Below, in pieces: positions 31,585-39,014 of a stretch of 64,000 nt of DNA (position 1 is the first letter of the stretch; each line of letters begins with the position of its first letter). The translations under genes and the position numbers were made by a program. This DNA is from Actinoplanes xinjiangensis (lineage in GTDB: Bacteria; Actinomycetota; Actinomycetes; Mycobacteriales; Micromonosporaceae), in assembly GCF_003148685.1 (NCBI RefSeq), contig NZ_QGGR01000023.1, positions 1-64,000 on the forward strand. Reading direction: 5' to 3'. The notes under the pieces were generated by a model. It was not told the origin of the DNA. It did not search any database and saw only the letters and a program-made list of their open reading frames with translations.

Positions 31585-34500
31585 GTGATTAGGGTAATCG
31601 GTTGGGGGCCATGGAAGCTTCCGGGTGAAAAGCGGCGTTGGCGCGAGGCCGAGGACCGAGCGCGAAGGAACGTGCTCTTGGCCGAGGAGGCCCTGTCCAG
31701 GTCTCAAAAGCCGGACGATACTCCCCTTGCACCGGACGATGCTCCCCTTGCAAATGAGGCGAGCGTTACTCAAGCTGATGAGGCGGAAAAATCAGCACTT
31801 GTATCGGCACCCGAGGCTAGAGGCGTAGAGGAAAAAGTCCAAAGAGAGCTCGAATCTGTTAAGGGTGGTTCTGCTCAAAGCTCAGCGCATGCTTATCTGG
31901 CCCGCACATCTTGGAGGTCGCCAACTACTCAATCTGAGGTCGAAGAGCTGAATTACCTTTTCAACTTGCCGGCGGTTCAGGCCCGAACTAATGAAACAGT
32001 TTCTGACCATAACGCTGTTGCGTTCTTGGCAGGTGATGCGAGACAACGTGACCGTAACGAAGTTAGGCCGCTGACCCATGACTTCGGTTCCAGCTTTCTA
32101 GATATTAAATCTCGTGCCGATGAAACAGCCCGATCGGGAAATATCGATAGCCTTTATGATTTTTTCGAGGCGACTGTTATCCAGAATCCTGGCGAACCGT
32201 CTGTATACGACTTGTATGCCTATGTTCTAGTTGCCCGCTATAGTGACCGCGACGGGGCTAAGCGAGTCTATGAGCGTGCCGTTAACATCTGGCCTAACGA
32301 TCCAGACCTGGTCGGCAACTTCGCCTTATTTGCAAAATCTGATTTGCAAGATAGGAAGCTTGCTGACGAGCTGTTCTCCCGAGCGCTCGAGCTAGACCAG
32401 GATCATGTCAACAACGTCTCCAACTATGCTGTATTTCTTTCAGAAGAAGGGAACGTAGACCGGGCGAGGCAGCTTTTTGTTGAAGTAGCATCAAATGGCC
32501 CACGAGAAAGTCGCCTGGTTACCCGGTATGCCGAGTTTTTGGCGATGCAGGGAGAAATTGACCGTGCGCGGGGACTTTTTAGTGAAGCGCTCTCGATTGA
32601 TCCACGAGACGCAGTAACGTACGTCAGATATGCCGAGTTTCTCGCGAAACACGGCGAGCTTCAACACGCGCGCGATATGTATGAATTAGCAGCAAATCTA
32701 CAACCGACCGCCGCAGATATCGCTCGGCATTTTGCTATCTTCGCCGAAGAAAACCTTCGGGACTATGATCTTGCCGAAAGGCTATATGTTCGAGCATTGG
32801 ACTTGAGCCCTCGTCATGCTCGGATCGCCTCCGAATTCGCCGACTTGCTCGCCGAACGCGGACAATCTGATCGAGCACGCGAATTGTTTGAGGAGGCACT
32901 TGGGTGGAATCCACGAGAGGTGAGAGCCTACACTCTGTTTGCTAAATTTCTAGCATCGCAGGGTGATTTGCCGCGTGCGCGAGCCTTGTATGAGTCTGCT
33001 GTCAGCATGCAGAGCGTAAACAGCGATCTCGTTGGCAACTTCGCGATCTTTGCCGAGGATGAACTCCAGGACAATACCCTTGCGGAGGAGCTCTATAAGC
33101 GTGCGATAGAGCTGAATTCGCATCATGGTAATAACATTTCCAACTTTGCAAACTTTCTTGCCAAGAACGGTCACGATGACCTCGCGGAGGAGATGTTTTC
33201 CCGAGCTATCGATGTAGCGCCAAGAGAGAGTCGCTCTTTTAGTCGGTACGCTGAGTTCTCAGCGGATCAGGGCAACATTGCGCGTGCACGAGAACTTTTT
33301 GAAGAGGCCCTAAACCTTGAACCGAGGAATGTCTGGTTAAATGTTCAATTCGCCGTATACCTTGCTGCGCAGGGAGATTTTGACCGTGCGCGTGAATCGT
33401 ATGAGAAAGCTATCGCTGTAAGTCCGAAAAACGCTTTGCCGATTGCCTTTCTCGCTGCATTCCTCGCTACACAGGGGGAGTCGGATCGCGCCCGCGATCT
33501 GTATGAGCGGGCTCTTGCTATGGATCCGCGAGATAAATGGATTTACGCGAGCTTTGCTGGATTCCTTGCCGAGCAAGGGGAAGATGCACGTGCGCGTGAC
33601 CTATATGGGAAAGCCCTTGCTATAGACCCACGGTATGTATGGGCGGTCGGCTCGTTCGCCGGCTTCTTGGCGGACCGTGGTGAGGTTGCTCGTGCGCGTG
33701 AGCTGTATGAGCAGGCGCGGGTGAGCGATCCTCGGAACGCTTCGGTTTGTGTTCAGTTCGCTGGTTTCTTGGCGGAGCAGGGCGAGGTTGCTCGTGCGCG
33801 TGAGCTGTATGAGCAGGCGCGGGTAAGCGATCCGCGGAACGCTTCGATTTGTGTTCAGTTCGCTGGTTTCTTAGCGGAGCAGGGTGAGGACGATCGTGCG
33901 CGCCAGTTGTATGAGCAGGCGCTGGCCATCAACTCCCGGAGCACATGGACGTGTGTTCAGTTCGCTGGTTTCTTAGCGGAGCAGGGTGAGGACGATCGTG
34001 CGCGCCAGTTGTATGAGCAGGCGCTGGCCATCAACTCCCGGAGCACATGGACGTGTGTTCAGTTCGCTGGTTTCTTAGCGGAGCAGGGTGAGGACGATCG
34101 TGCGCGCCAGTTGTATGAGCAGGCGCTGGCCGTTGATCCGCGGGACACGTGGGTCTACGCCCGGTTCGCTGGTTTTTTGGCGGAGCGGGGTGAGGACGAT
34201 CATGCGCGCCAGTTGTATGAGCAGGCGCTCGCCGTTGATCCGCGGAACACGTGGGTCTACGCCCGGTTCGCTGGTTTTTTGGCGGAGCAGGGCGAGGACG
34301 ATCGTGCGCGCCAGTTGTATGAGCAGGCGTTGGCCATTGATCCACGCGAAGGTCGGGTCTACGCCGGGTTTGCTGGTTTCTTGGCGGACCGGGGTGAGGA
34401 CGATCGTGCGCGGGAGTTGTATGAGCAATATATGTCGACTCACCCGCGAGGCGGGATGGTACTCCTGCAATTCGCCGCCTTCTTTGCTGAGCGAGGGGAT

Positions 34501-36036
34501 CTGGCTCGTGCGCGAGATCTGTATGAACAGGCCGTGGCTAGCGAACCACGAAGCGTCTTCGCGCATGTGAAGCTCGCCAGCTTCTTAACAGCGCAAGGTG
34601 AAATTGACCGTGCTCAGGATCTGTATGAGAAAGCCTTAGCTGTCAGCCCGAGGAACGTCTCAGCTCATGTTCAGTTTGCCGCCCTTCTGGCGAGGCGCGG
34701 GAACGCCGACCGTGCGCGGGATTTGTACGAGAAGGCTCTTGTCATTGACCCGCGGAACGTTTGGGGGTTTGCGCGCTTCGCTGCCTTCTTGGTGGATCAA
34801 GGAGATTATGCTCGCGCGCGAGAGTTGTACGAGCACAGTCTTTCGCTAGATGCTCGAAACGAGTGGGTGATTGGACACTTTGCTGGCTTCCTGGCGGACC
34901 ATGGAGAGATCGAGCGCGCACGGGCGTTGTACGAGCAAGGTTTGGCCCTAGTTCCACGAAACGCATGGTTGAAAGGGCGTTTTGCTGCGCTGTTGACGGA
35001 ACTGGGAGAGGTGGATCGTGCTCGGGATCTATATGAGAACGTCTTAATACTCAAACCACGGGACGTCTCTGCCTATGTTCAATTTGCCGCATTCCTAGCA
35101 GGGCATGGAGATCCCGAGCGCGCGCGCAAAGTATACGAGAGGGCCCTTTCGATTGATCCATACAACGCTTGGTCGCATGCTCAGTTTGCTGGCTTCCTGG
35201 CGGATCGGGGCGAGTCAGTCAAAGCTCGCGAAATACTCGGAAAGGCTCTCGATATTCCTATTAAGGATTCAGAAGTACTCGGTGATTGCGCGCTGCTTGC
35301 AGAGAAACTAGTACAAGACGATGATTTCATAGAGCGTCTTTACGGGCGAGCGATAGAATTAGATCCGGGCAATGGCAATAACTTGTCAAGGTATGGATCA
35401 TTCCGCGCTAGTAAAGGCGACTTGGCTAAAGCACGTGAGCTTTTCGAAACCGCGATATCTCGGGATCCTCGCGAAATTAACACGTATCGTCGATATGCTG
35501 AGTTTCTTGCTAAAGAGGGGGAGGTCGAAGACGCTGTTCGGATTTTTGAAAGTGCGGCTTCAGCCACAGCAGAGAGCGATGAGTATTGGTTTCAGCGGGG
35601 AGTCTTCTATCACCAGGCGCTAAGCGATCTAGCAGTATCTCGAAACTCGTATCAGGAATTTTTGAAGCGGCGACCTGGTAATCTCTGGGCAAGGTCGAAT
35701 CTTGCTCAGATTCTATTCGCTTCTAACCTTCAGGTAGAGGCGATCCAGTTTGCTGCGCCGATACTATCCGGTGCGGCCGACTTGGAAATCCTGATCGAAA
35801 TTGAGTTCTGCTGGTTCTTACATGTGGAAGTGATTCCGGGACGCGCCTTATCGGCTGTAAAGAGGATAGTTCAAACGGGGGTGAGACTAGCTGATTGGAG
35901 CTTCGAGGTAAATGTCGATGCGGCCTTAGCTCAAGGACACCCTTCCCCCGAATTGGTAAGGACTTTGGCTGGAGTAATTACTGGAAAGCTACCAGTTGCA
36001 AGGTTGGAAGAATTCTCAGAGTGGAGGAGTGTTTAG
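31585..36036 (+). CDS. giant TPR-repeat protein (1483 aa)
   Basis: The GTG at 31585 has GGAGGGG upstream. Residues ~1-195 are charged and partly repetitive. From ~205 to ~1355 I count about 33 units of ~34 residues with the TPR pattern, typically 'FAGFLAEQGEDDRARQLYEQAL' followed by 'DPRNxW'. A variant unit ('FAIFAEDELQDNTLAEELY') interrupts the series at units 2, 6, 9 and 31. Units 14-22 are nearly identical. The C-terminal ~120 residues are non-repetitive and helical. There is no catalytic domain, signal peptide or membrane helix. TPR arrays bind proteins or peptides, so a scaffold or sensor role is likely. The gene has much lower GC than its surroundings, a sign of transfer. The 2-TM protein upstream is its probable partner. 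Confidence 0.88.
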   Translation: MIRVIGWGPWKLPGEKRRWREAEDRARRNVLLAEEALSRSQKPDDTPLAPDDAPLANEASVTQADEAEKSALVSAPEARGVEEKVQRELESVKGGSAQSSAHAYLARTSWRSPTTQSEVEELNYLFNLPAVQARTNETVSDHNAVAFLAGDARQRDRNEVRPLTHDFGSSFLDIKSRADETARSGNIDSLYDFFEATVIQNPGEPSVYDLYAYVLVARYSDRDGAKRVYERAVNIWPNDPDLVGNFALFAKSDLQDRKLADELFSRALELDQDHVNNVSNYAVFLSEEGNVDRARQLFVEVASNGPRESRLVTRYAEFLAMQGEIDRARGLFSEALSIDPRDAVTYVRYAEFLAKHGELQHARDMYELAANLQPTAADIARHFAIFAEENLRDYDLAERLYVRALDLSPRHARIASEFADLLAERGQSDRARELFEEALGWNPREVRAYTLFAKFLASQGDLPRARALYESAVSMQSVNSDLVGNFAIFAEDELQDNTLAEELYKRAIELNSHHGNNISNFANFLAKNGHDDLAEEMFSRAIDVAPRESRSFSRYAEFSADQGNIARARELFEEALNLEPRNVWLNVQFAVYLAAQGDFDRARESYEKAIAVSPKNALPIAFLAAFLATQGESDRARDLYERALAMDPRDKWIYASFAGFLAEQGEDARARDLYGKALAIDPRYVWAVGSFAGFLADRGEVARARELYEQARVSDPRNASVCVQFAGFLAEQGEVARARELYEQARVSDPRNASICVQFAGFLAEQGEDDRARQLYEQALAINSRSTWTCVQFAGFLAEQGEDDRARQLYEQALAINSRSTWTCVQFAGFLAEQGEDDRARQLYEQALAVDPRDTWVYARFAGFLAERGEDDHARQLYEQALAVDPRNTWVYARFAGFLAEQGEDDRARQLYEQALAIDPREGRVYAGFAGFLADRGEDDRARELYEQYMSTHPRGGMVLLQFAAFFAERGDLARARDLYEQAVASEPRSVFAHVKLASFLTAQGEIDRAQDLYEKALAVSPRNVSAHVQFAALLARRGNADRARDLYEKALVIDPRNVWGFARFAAFLVDQGDYARARELYEHSLSLDARNEWVIGHFAGFLADHGEIERARALYEQGLALVPRNAWLKGRFAALLTELGEVDRARDLYENVLILKPRDVSAYVQFAAFLAGHGDPERARKVYERALSIDPYNAWSHAQFAGFLADRGESVKAREILGKALDIPIKDSEVLGDCALLAEKLVQDDDFIERLYGRAIELDPGNGNNLSRYGSFRASKGDLAKARELFETAISRDPREINTYRRYAEFLAKEGEVEDAVRIFESAASATAESDEYWFQRGVFYHQALSDLAVSRNSYQEFLKRRPGNLWARSNLAQILFASNLQVEAIQFAAPILSGAADLEILIEIEFCWFLHVEVIPGRALSAVKRIVQTGVRLADWSFEVNVDAALAQGHPSPELVRTLAGVITGKLPVARLEEFSEWRSV
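33657..34430. repeat. 102-bp tandem repeats inside the TPR gene
   Basis: DNA units of exactly 102 bp (34 codons) recur through this segment. The units 33861-33962 and 33963-34064 are identical base for base, and the next unit (34065 on) is identical for about half its length before diverging. Adjacent units differ by few substitutions. That indicates recent unequal crossing-over or gene conversion rather than selection on protein sequence alone. Confidence 0.9.
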
Positions 36037-36120
36037 CCTCACCGGGCGGTGACCTTAGCGCGAGAATTCTGGGTTCGGGAAGAGTGGCTTTCGAAGCAGA
36101 GGCCGAATCGCAGCCACAGT

Positions 36121-36234
36121 CTATGGAAGTGGCGAGTAGTTGAAATACCAGCTGCTCGCCTTCTGTAGCTCGGAACGTTCTTCAGCAGTCATTTGCTGAT
36201 ACTCCTTCCAGAACTTTCCGATTTCAGTGCCCAT
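36121..36234 (-). CDS. possible small ORF or frameshifted C-terminus of the next gene
   Basis: Thirty-seven codons from ATG 36234 to TAG at 36121-36123 read MGTEIGKFWKEYQQM then TAEERSELQKASSWYF, a protein-like helical sequence. It overlaps the 3' end of the 36189-36650 ORF in another frame. That frame is open upstream to about 36305 without a start, so this is either an overlapping small gene without a ribosome site or the genuine C-terminus of the neighbour, separated by a frameshift. Confidence 0.4.
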   Translation of the reverse strand: MGTEIGKFWKEYQQMTAEERSELQKASSWYFNYSPLP

Positions 36235-36650
36235 CTCATCGGCGCGTATACTCTGCTTGCCGCCATCTGACGCAGCGAGGCGCCGTCGAGAGCGTCACGG
36301 GCCATCTCGCGTATCTTCTCATTCTCATGCTTGAGGAGTAGGCGGAGACGTTCCCTGACTCCGTCGGCCAGGCGGACGTTCCCACGCGCTATATCGAGGA
36401 TTTCGTCAGACATGAGCGCCCGTTCCGGCGAGTGGGTGATCGTAGCCGGCTCCACCGCCGATGTCGGGAAGCTTGACCGACTCCAAACTATGATGCCGAG
36501 GCCTACGCAAACAGCCCCAGTGGTGGAGCGAAGGTTCCAGTAGGCCGTTCGCTGTAGGTCCCCGACCGCCTCTTTGTACTGCGCTTCAACGGCTGCGCGT
36601 TCCTCGGGGGTGCCGCGGCGGTTACGACCCTTGTTTCGTGCCCATGACAA
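36189..36650 (-). CDS. hypothetical protein with one membrane segment, possibly frameshifted
   Basis: A 153-residue ORF; the start is uncertain (TTG at 36650). The N-terminus is basic, then an amphipathic helix (EERAAVEAQYKEAVGDLQRTA) leads to one hydrophobic segment near residues 44-58 (TTGAVCVGLGIIVWS). A second half contains 'LMSDEILDIARGNVRLADGV' and 'LLLKHENEKIREMARDALDG'. The last ~17 residues look non-native, and a better C-terminus exists in the overlapping frame at 36121-36234. I do not recognise the family. Confidence 0.5.
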   Translation of the reverse strand: MSWARNKGRNRRGTPEERAAVEAQYKEAVGDLQRTAYWNLRSTTGAVCVGLGIIVWSRSSFPTSAVEPATITHSPERALMSDEILDIARGNVRLADGVRERLRLLLKHENEKIREMARDALDGASLRQMAASRVYAPMRWALKSESSGRSISK

Positions 36651-36862
36651 GCACCGTAACCGTCAGTGAGATCAAGTTCTGTCCCGCGACGGCTCCTTGT
36701 CACGGGTCGCAAACTCTCGGAGCTGCATGAACCAACAGCGCGACGGAAGCGTAAGCCGCTGCGAGTCGGCTACATCGATCCTGCGTCGCAAACTCGGTGA
36801 AGGCGGTCTCGGTCTAATCGAGCCCGTGAGCACGGAAGCCTGCGAACGAGGACTGATTGCCG

Positions 36863-37099
36863 TCATCCTTCGCGGGCGATCTGTCGCACCCGTTCCCGGC
36901 TGTAGCCAGTAACTGTCACGATGTCGATCTGGCGCACGCCGGCCTGGTCCGCCTCTCGGATGGCATCGGCAAGCTCTGCACGCGCCTGATCAACCCTGTC
37001 GCGTGCGTCGGCCACGATCTTGGCAGCTCGCTCCTGCGCTCGGGTGACGCCGGCCTCGGCTGCGCGAAGCTTCCGTGTCGCTGCCTCAAGGTCGGCCAT
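36863..37099 (-). CDS. small coiled-coil/HTH DNA-binding protein
   Basis: A 78-residue protein. Residues ~1-48 form a charged coiled coil (LEAATRKLRAAEAGVTRAQE, then RDRVDQARAELADAIREAD). Residues ~50-78 form a helix-turn-helix like the end of sigma-70 region 4 (GVRQIDIVTVTGYSRERVRQIAREG). Small proteins of this layout are frequent in actinobacterial integrative elements and plasmids; the function is presumably regulatory. It is transcribed away from the 37273 gene across a region with three TTGGCCAA boxes that it might recognise (inference). Confidence 0.75.
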   Translation of the reverse strand: MADLEAATRKLRAAEAGVTRAQERAAKIVADARDRVDQARAELADAIREADQAGVRQIDIVTVTGYSRERVRQIAREG

Positions 37100-37126
37100 T
37101 CGGTCATCGTCCCTGGTCAGCCGCTA

Positions 37127-37184
37127 GGCCAAGTGTCGTATCCGGCTACTTGGCCAATTACATAGCTTGCGAGTTGGCCAAGTT
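37127..37184. promoter_or_regulatory. cluster of three TTGGCCAA boxes in a divergent promoter region
   Basis: GGCCAAGT (37127-37134) and ACTTGGCC (37148-37155) form an inverted repeat with a 13-bp spacer. A third box AGTTGGCCAAGTT (centred on TTGGCCAA at 37174-37181) follows. They lie between the divergent genes at 36863-37099 and 37273-37518 and look like operator sites for a dimeric repressor, possibly the small HTH protein. Confidence 0.5.
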
Positions 37185-37272
37185 AAGTGTTTCCTATTTG
37201 GCATCCCCACCGGCCGCTCGGCGGACCCGTGAACCCCGGGCGGTCGGTGGGTCCAAGTCGAGGAGAGAAGCG

Positions 37273-37518
37273 ATGTGGCTGGTCGACCTACACGAGCCCG
37301 GCGAGCCTGTTGTGGTCCTTTGGCCCGGTGGTTCACACAACTTCAAGATCCTGTTCAGTCATGCCGAGGCGGCGCCGCTTGCAGGCGAACGCTGGCGGGA
37401 TTGGATCACCATCACGGGTTTCGTCGTCGAACCCAGCGGGCTTGAGTACCGGACAACGCGGTCCTTCTTCGTTCATCCAGTCGAGGGCGGCTATGCGCTC
37501 CTTCCGAAGAAGGGCTGA
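37273..37518 (+). CDS. hypothetical protein (81 aa)
   Basis: The ATG at 37273 follows GAGGAGAGAAG and is chosen over the longer open frame. The 81-residue product is a compact, probably all-beta protein (MWLVDLHEPGEPVVVLWP, then WRDWITITGFVVEPSGLEYR, then SFFVHPVEGGYALLP). I do not recognise it. The next gene begins 3 bp after the stop, so the two are coupled, and both precede the DUF5753 regulator. Confidence 0.7.
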   Translation: MWLVDLHEPGEPVVVLWPGGSHNFKILFSHAEAAPLAGERWRDWITITGFVVEPSGLEYRTTRSFFVHPVEGGYALLPKKG

Positions 37519-37521
37519 GCC

Positions 37522-37806
37522 GTGGATCACCTGGAGGGGCGCCCGAGCTGGGATTGTCAGGCCTGCGGCAGGCCCTGGCCGTGCGACCCTGCTCGGGAGG
37601 AACTGGCTACCGGCCTATCGCCCGCCGCCTTGCGTATCGAGATGTGGAACAAGCTGGAAGCTGCTTGCCTCGACATGCCCCACGGTCCGGCCAGCGAGAT
37701 GTTCGAGCGTTTCCTTCATTGGACCGGCCGACCGGAGACCCGAGCGGGTCACGCGGGCGGGGGCGTAGTCAGTACCTGGCGCGGTCTTGAAATCAGGTCT
37801 GAGTAG
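37522..37806 (+). CDS. small Cys-containing protein (CxxC...PWPC type)
   Basis: A 94-residue protein starting at GTG. The N-terminus carries 'WDCQACGRPWPCDPAREELA', a pattern I recall from short proteins encoded beside XRE/DUF397 regulators across Streptomyces and relatives, sometimes misannotated as flavin reductase. The three Cys may bind a metal. The middle is helical (LRIEMWNKLEAACLDMP). The function is unknown. Confidence 0.7.
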   Translation: MDHLEGRPSWDCQACGRPWPCDPAREELATGLSPAALRIEMWNKLEAACLDMPHGPASEMFERFLHWTGRPETRAGHAGGGVVSTWRGLEIRSE

Positions 37807-37888
37807 GTCGGCCCTTGCTGGCCGCCGTCGATCAGTACGAACCATCCCCGTCAAGAGAGGTGGGAATCGTGGTAGCTTGCCCAATACA

Positions 37889-37908
37889 TCCATGCATGAA
37901 TAGTGGGG
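37889..37908 (+). promoter_or_regulatory. TGCATGAAT motif upstream of the DUF5753 regulator
   Basis: CATCCATGCATGAATAGTGG immediately precedes the gene and shares TGCATGAATnnTGGG with the sequence just before the 44845 gene (TGCATGAATGATGGG). It contains the palindrome CATGCATG. It may be a -10 region or an operator shared by the two island promoters. Confidence 0.35.
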
Positions 37909-37914
37909 GCCAGC

Positions 37915-38790
37915 GTGCCGACTGATGGATCGCCCCAGCGACTTCGCATTGGGGCTGAGCTGCGTCGGCTACGTGAGGCGGCTCAGCTCTCGGGGGAGCA
38001 GGTCGCCCGTACGCTGGGTTGGTCGCAGCCCAAGGTCTCGCGAATCGAAGCGGGTCGCACTGCGTTCACGGTGAAGGACGTTGCCGGCCTGCTCGCCATC
38101 TACGGCATAACGGATGATGTGCGCGCCGAACTGCTGGGCGCAACAGCCGAGGACACCGGCGAAGGTTCCTGGATCGTCCGCGCCGGCGGCCTTCCTCGTC
38201 GGCAGGGCTCGATCGCGTCGCTGGAATCCGTCACGACCCGGATTCGGCATCATCAGCCGATCGTCATCCCCGGGCTGTTGCAGACGTACGACTACGCCTG
38301 CGCCGTGGTAGCCGCGTTCGGTGCCTCGGATCCTGACGGTGTGGCGGCGGAACGAATGCAGCGCCAGGAGATGTTGAAGTCAGACAAGGCGCCTATGTAC
38401 GAGGTGGTCCTAGACGCTCGGGCGCTGCTACTCGGGGTTGGAGATGTCGACCTCATCAGGAACCAGCTTCGCGTCCTGGCTGACCGTGCCGAGTCACTAC
38501 CTCGTCTGGCCCTCAGCATCATCCCTCTTGGTGCTCCTGTCTCAGCCTTCGCGACGTCTGGCTTCACGATCTACGACTTCCGAGTAGCCGAAAGCCCGCG
38601 GGTTGCATGGGTCGAAACCCTTGCTGGCGACGTGTATTTCTCGCTGCCTGAAGACATTGAGCGTTACTCCTCGTTGTTTGAGTCCCTACAGAAGGTTGCG
38701 CTCACACCCGAGAGTTCGGTTGGATACCTAAGATCGCTTACGGTCGATATCGAGCGATACCTGGCTGTTCCCAACCCGGGAGGTACGTGA
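37915..38790 (+). CDS. XRE-family regulator with DUF5753 (second copy, in the island)
   Basis: The GTG at 37915, with GTGGGGG just upstream, is preferred over the in-frame GTG at 37903; it gives 291 residues. The HTH lies at ~13-65 (IGAELRRLREAAQLSGEQVA, LGWSQPKVSRIEAGR). DUF5753 spans ~95-280, with 'HQPIVIPGLLQTYDYA' and 'LALSIIPLGA'. It has the same architecture as the regulator at 923-1804 but only moderate identity, so it is not a recent duplicate. Its stop overlaps the DUF397 start (TGATG). Confidence 0.92.
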   Translation: MPTDGSPQRLRIGAELRRLREAAQLSGEQVARTLGWSQPKVSRIEAGRTAFTVKDVAGLLAIYGITDDVRAELLGATAEDTGEGSWIVRAGGLPRRQGSIASLESVTTRIRHHQPIVIPGLLQTYDYACAVVAAFGASDPDGVAAERMQRQEMLKSDKAPMYEVVLDARALLLGVGDVDLIRNQLRVLADRAESLPRLALSIIPLGAPVSAFATSGFTIYDFRVAESPRVAWVETLAGDVYFSLPEDIERYSSLFESLQKVALTPESSVGYLRSLTVDIERYLAVPNPGGT

Positions 38791-39008
38791 TGAAGCGCCC
38801 CGATTTCTCCAAGGCACGCTGGCGCAAGAGCAACAACAGCGGTGACGGCGGCTGCGTCGAGGTGGCCTACGTCGAGGGCGTGATCGGTGTTCGGGATACC
38901 AAGGACAACGGTCAAGGCCCGGTGCTGATGTTCAACGAGCTCGAGTGGAACGCCTTCCTTGCCGGGGCCGGCTCCGGGGAGTTCGATATCAGCCGGCTGG
39001 AAGACTGA
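38790..39008 (+). CDS. DUF397 domain protein (second copy)
   Basis: A 72-residue protein from the ATG at 38790, preceded by GGAGGT. It shows the DUF397 pattern 'ARWRKSNNSGDGGCVEVAY', 'IGVRDTKDNGQGPVLMF' and 'EWNAFLAGAGSGEFD'. It is translationally coupled to the DUF5753 regulator and followed 6 bp later by the MFS transporter, so these three genes form an operon. Confidence 0.92.
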   Translation: MKRPDFSKARWRKSNNSGDGGCVEVAYVEGVIGVRDTKDNGQGPVLMFNELEWNAFLAGAGSGEFDISRLED

Positions 39009-39014
39009 TCATCT

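Noticed and set aside
33650..34430. Tandem DNA repeats as a possible non-coding satellite
   Set aside because: The period is 102 bp, exactly 34 codons, and the repeats lie in an uninterrupted TPR frame.
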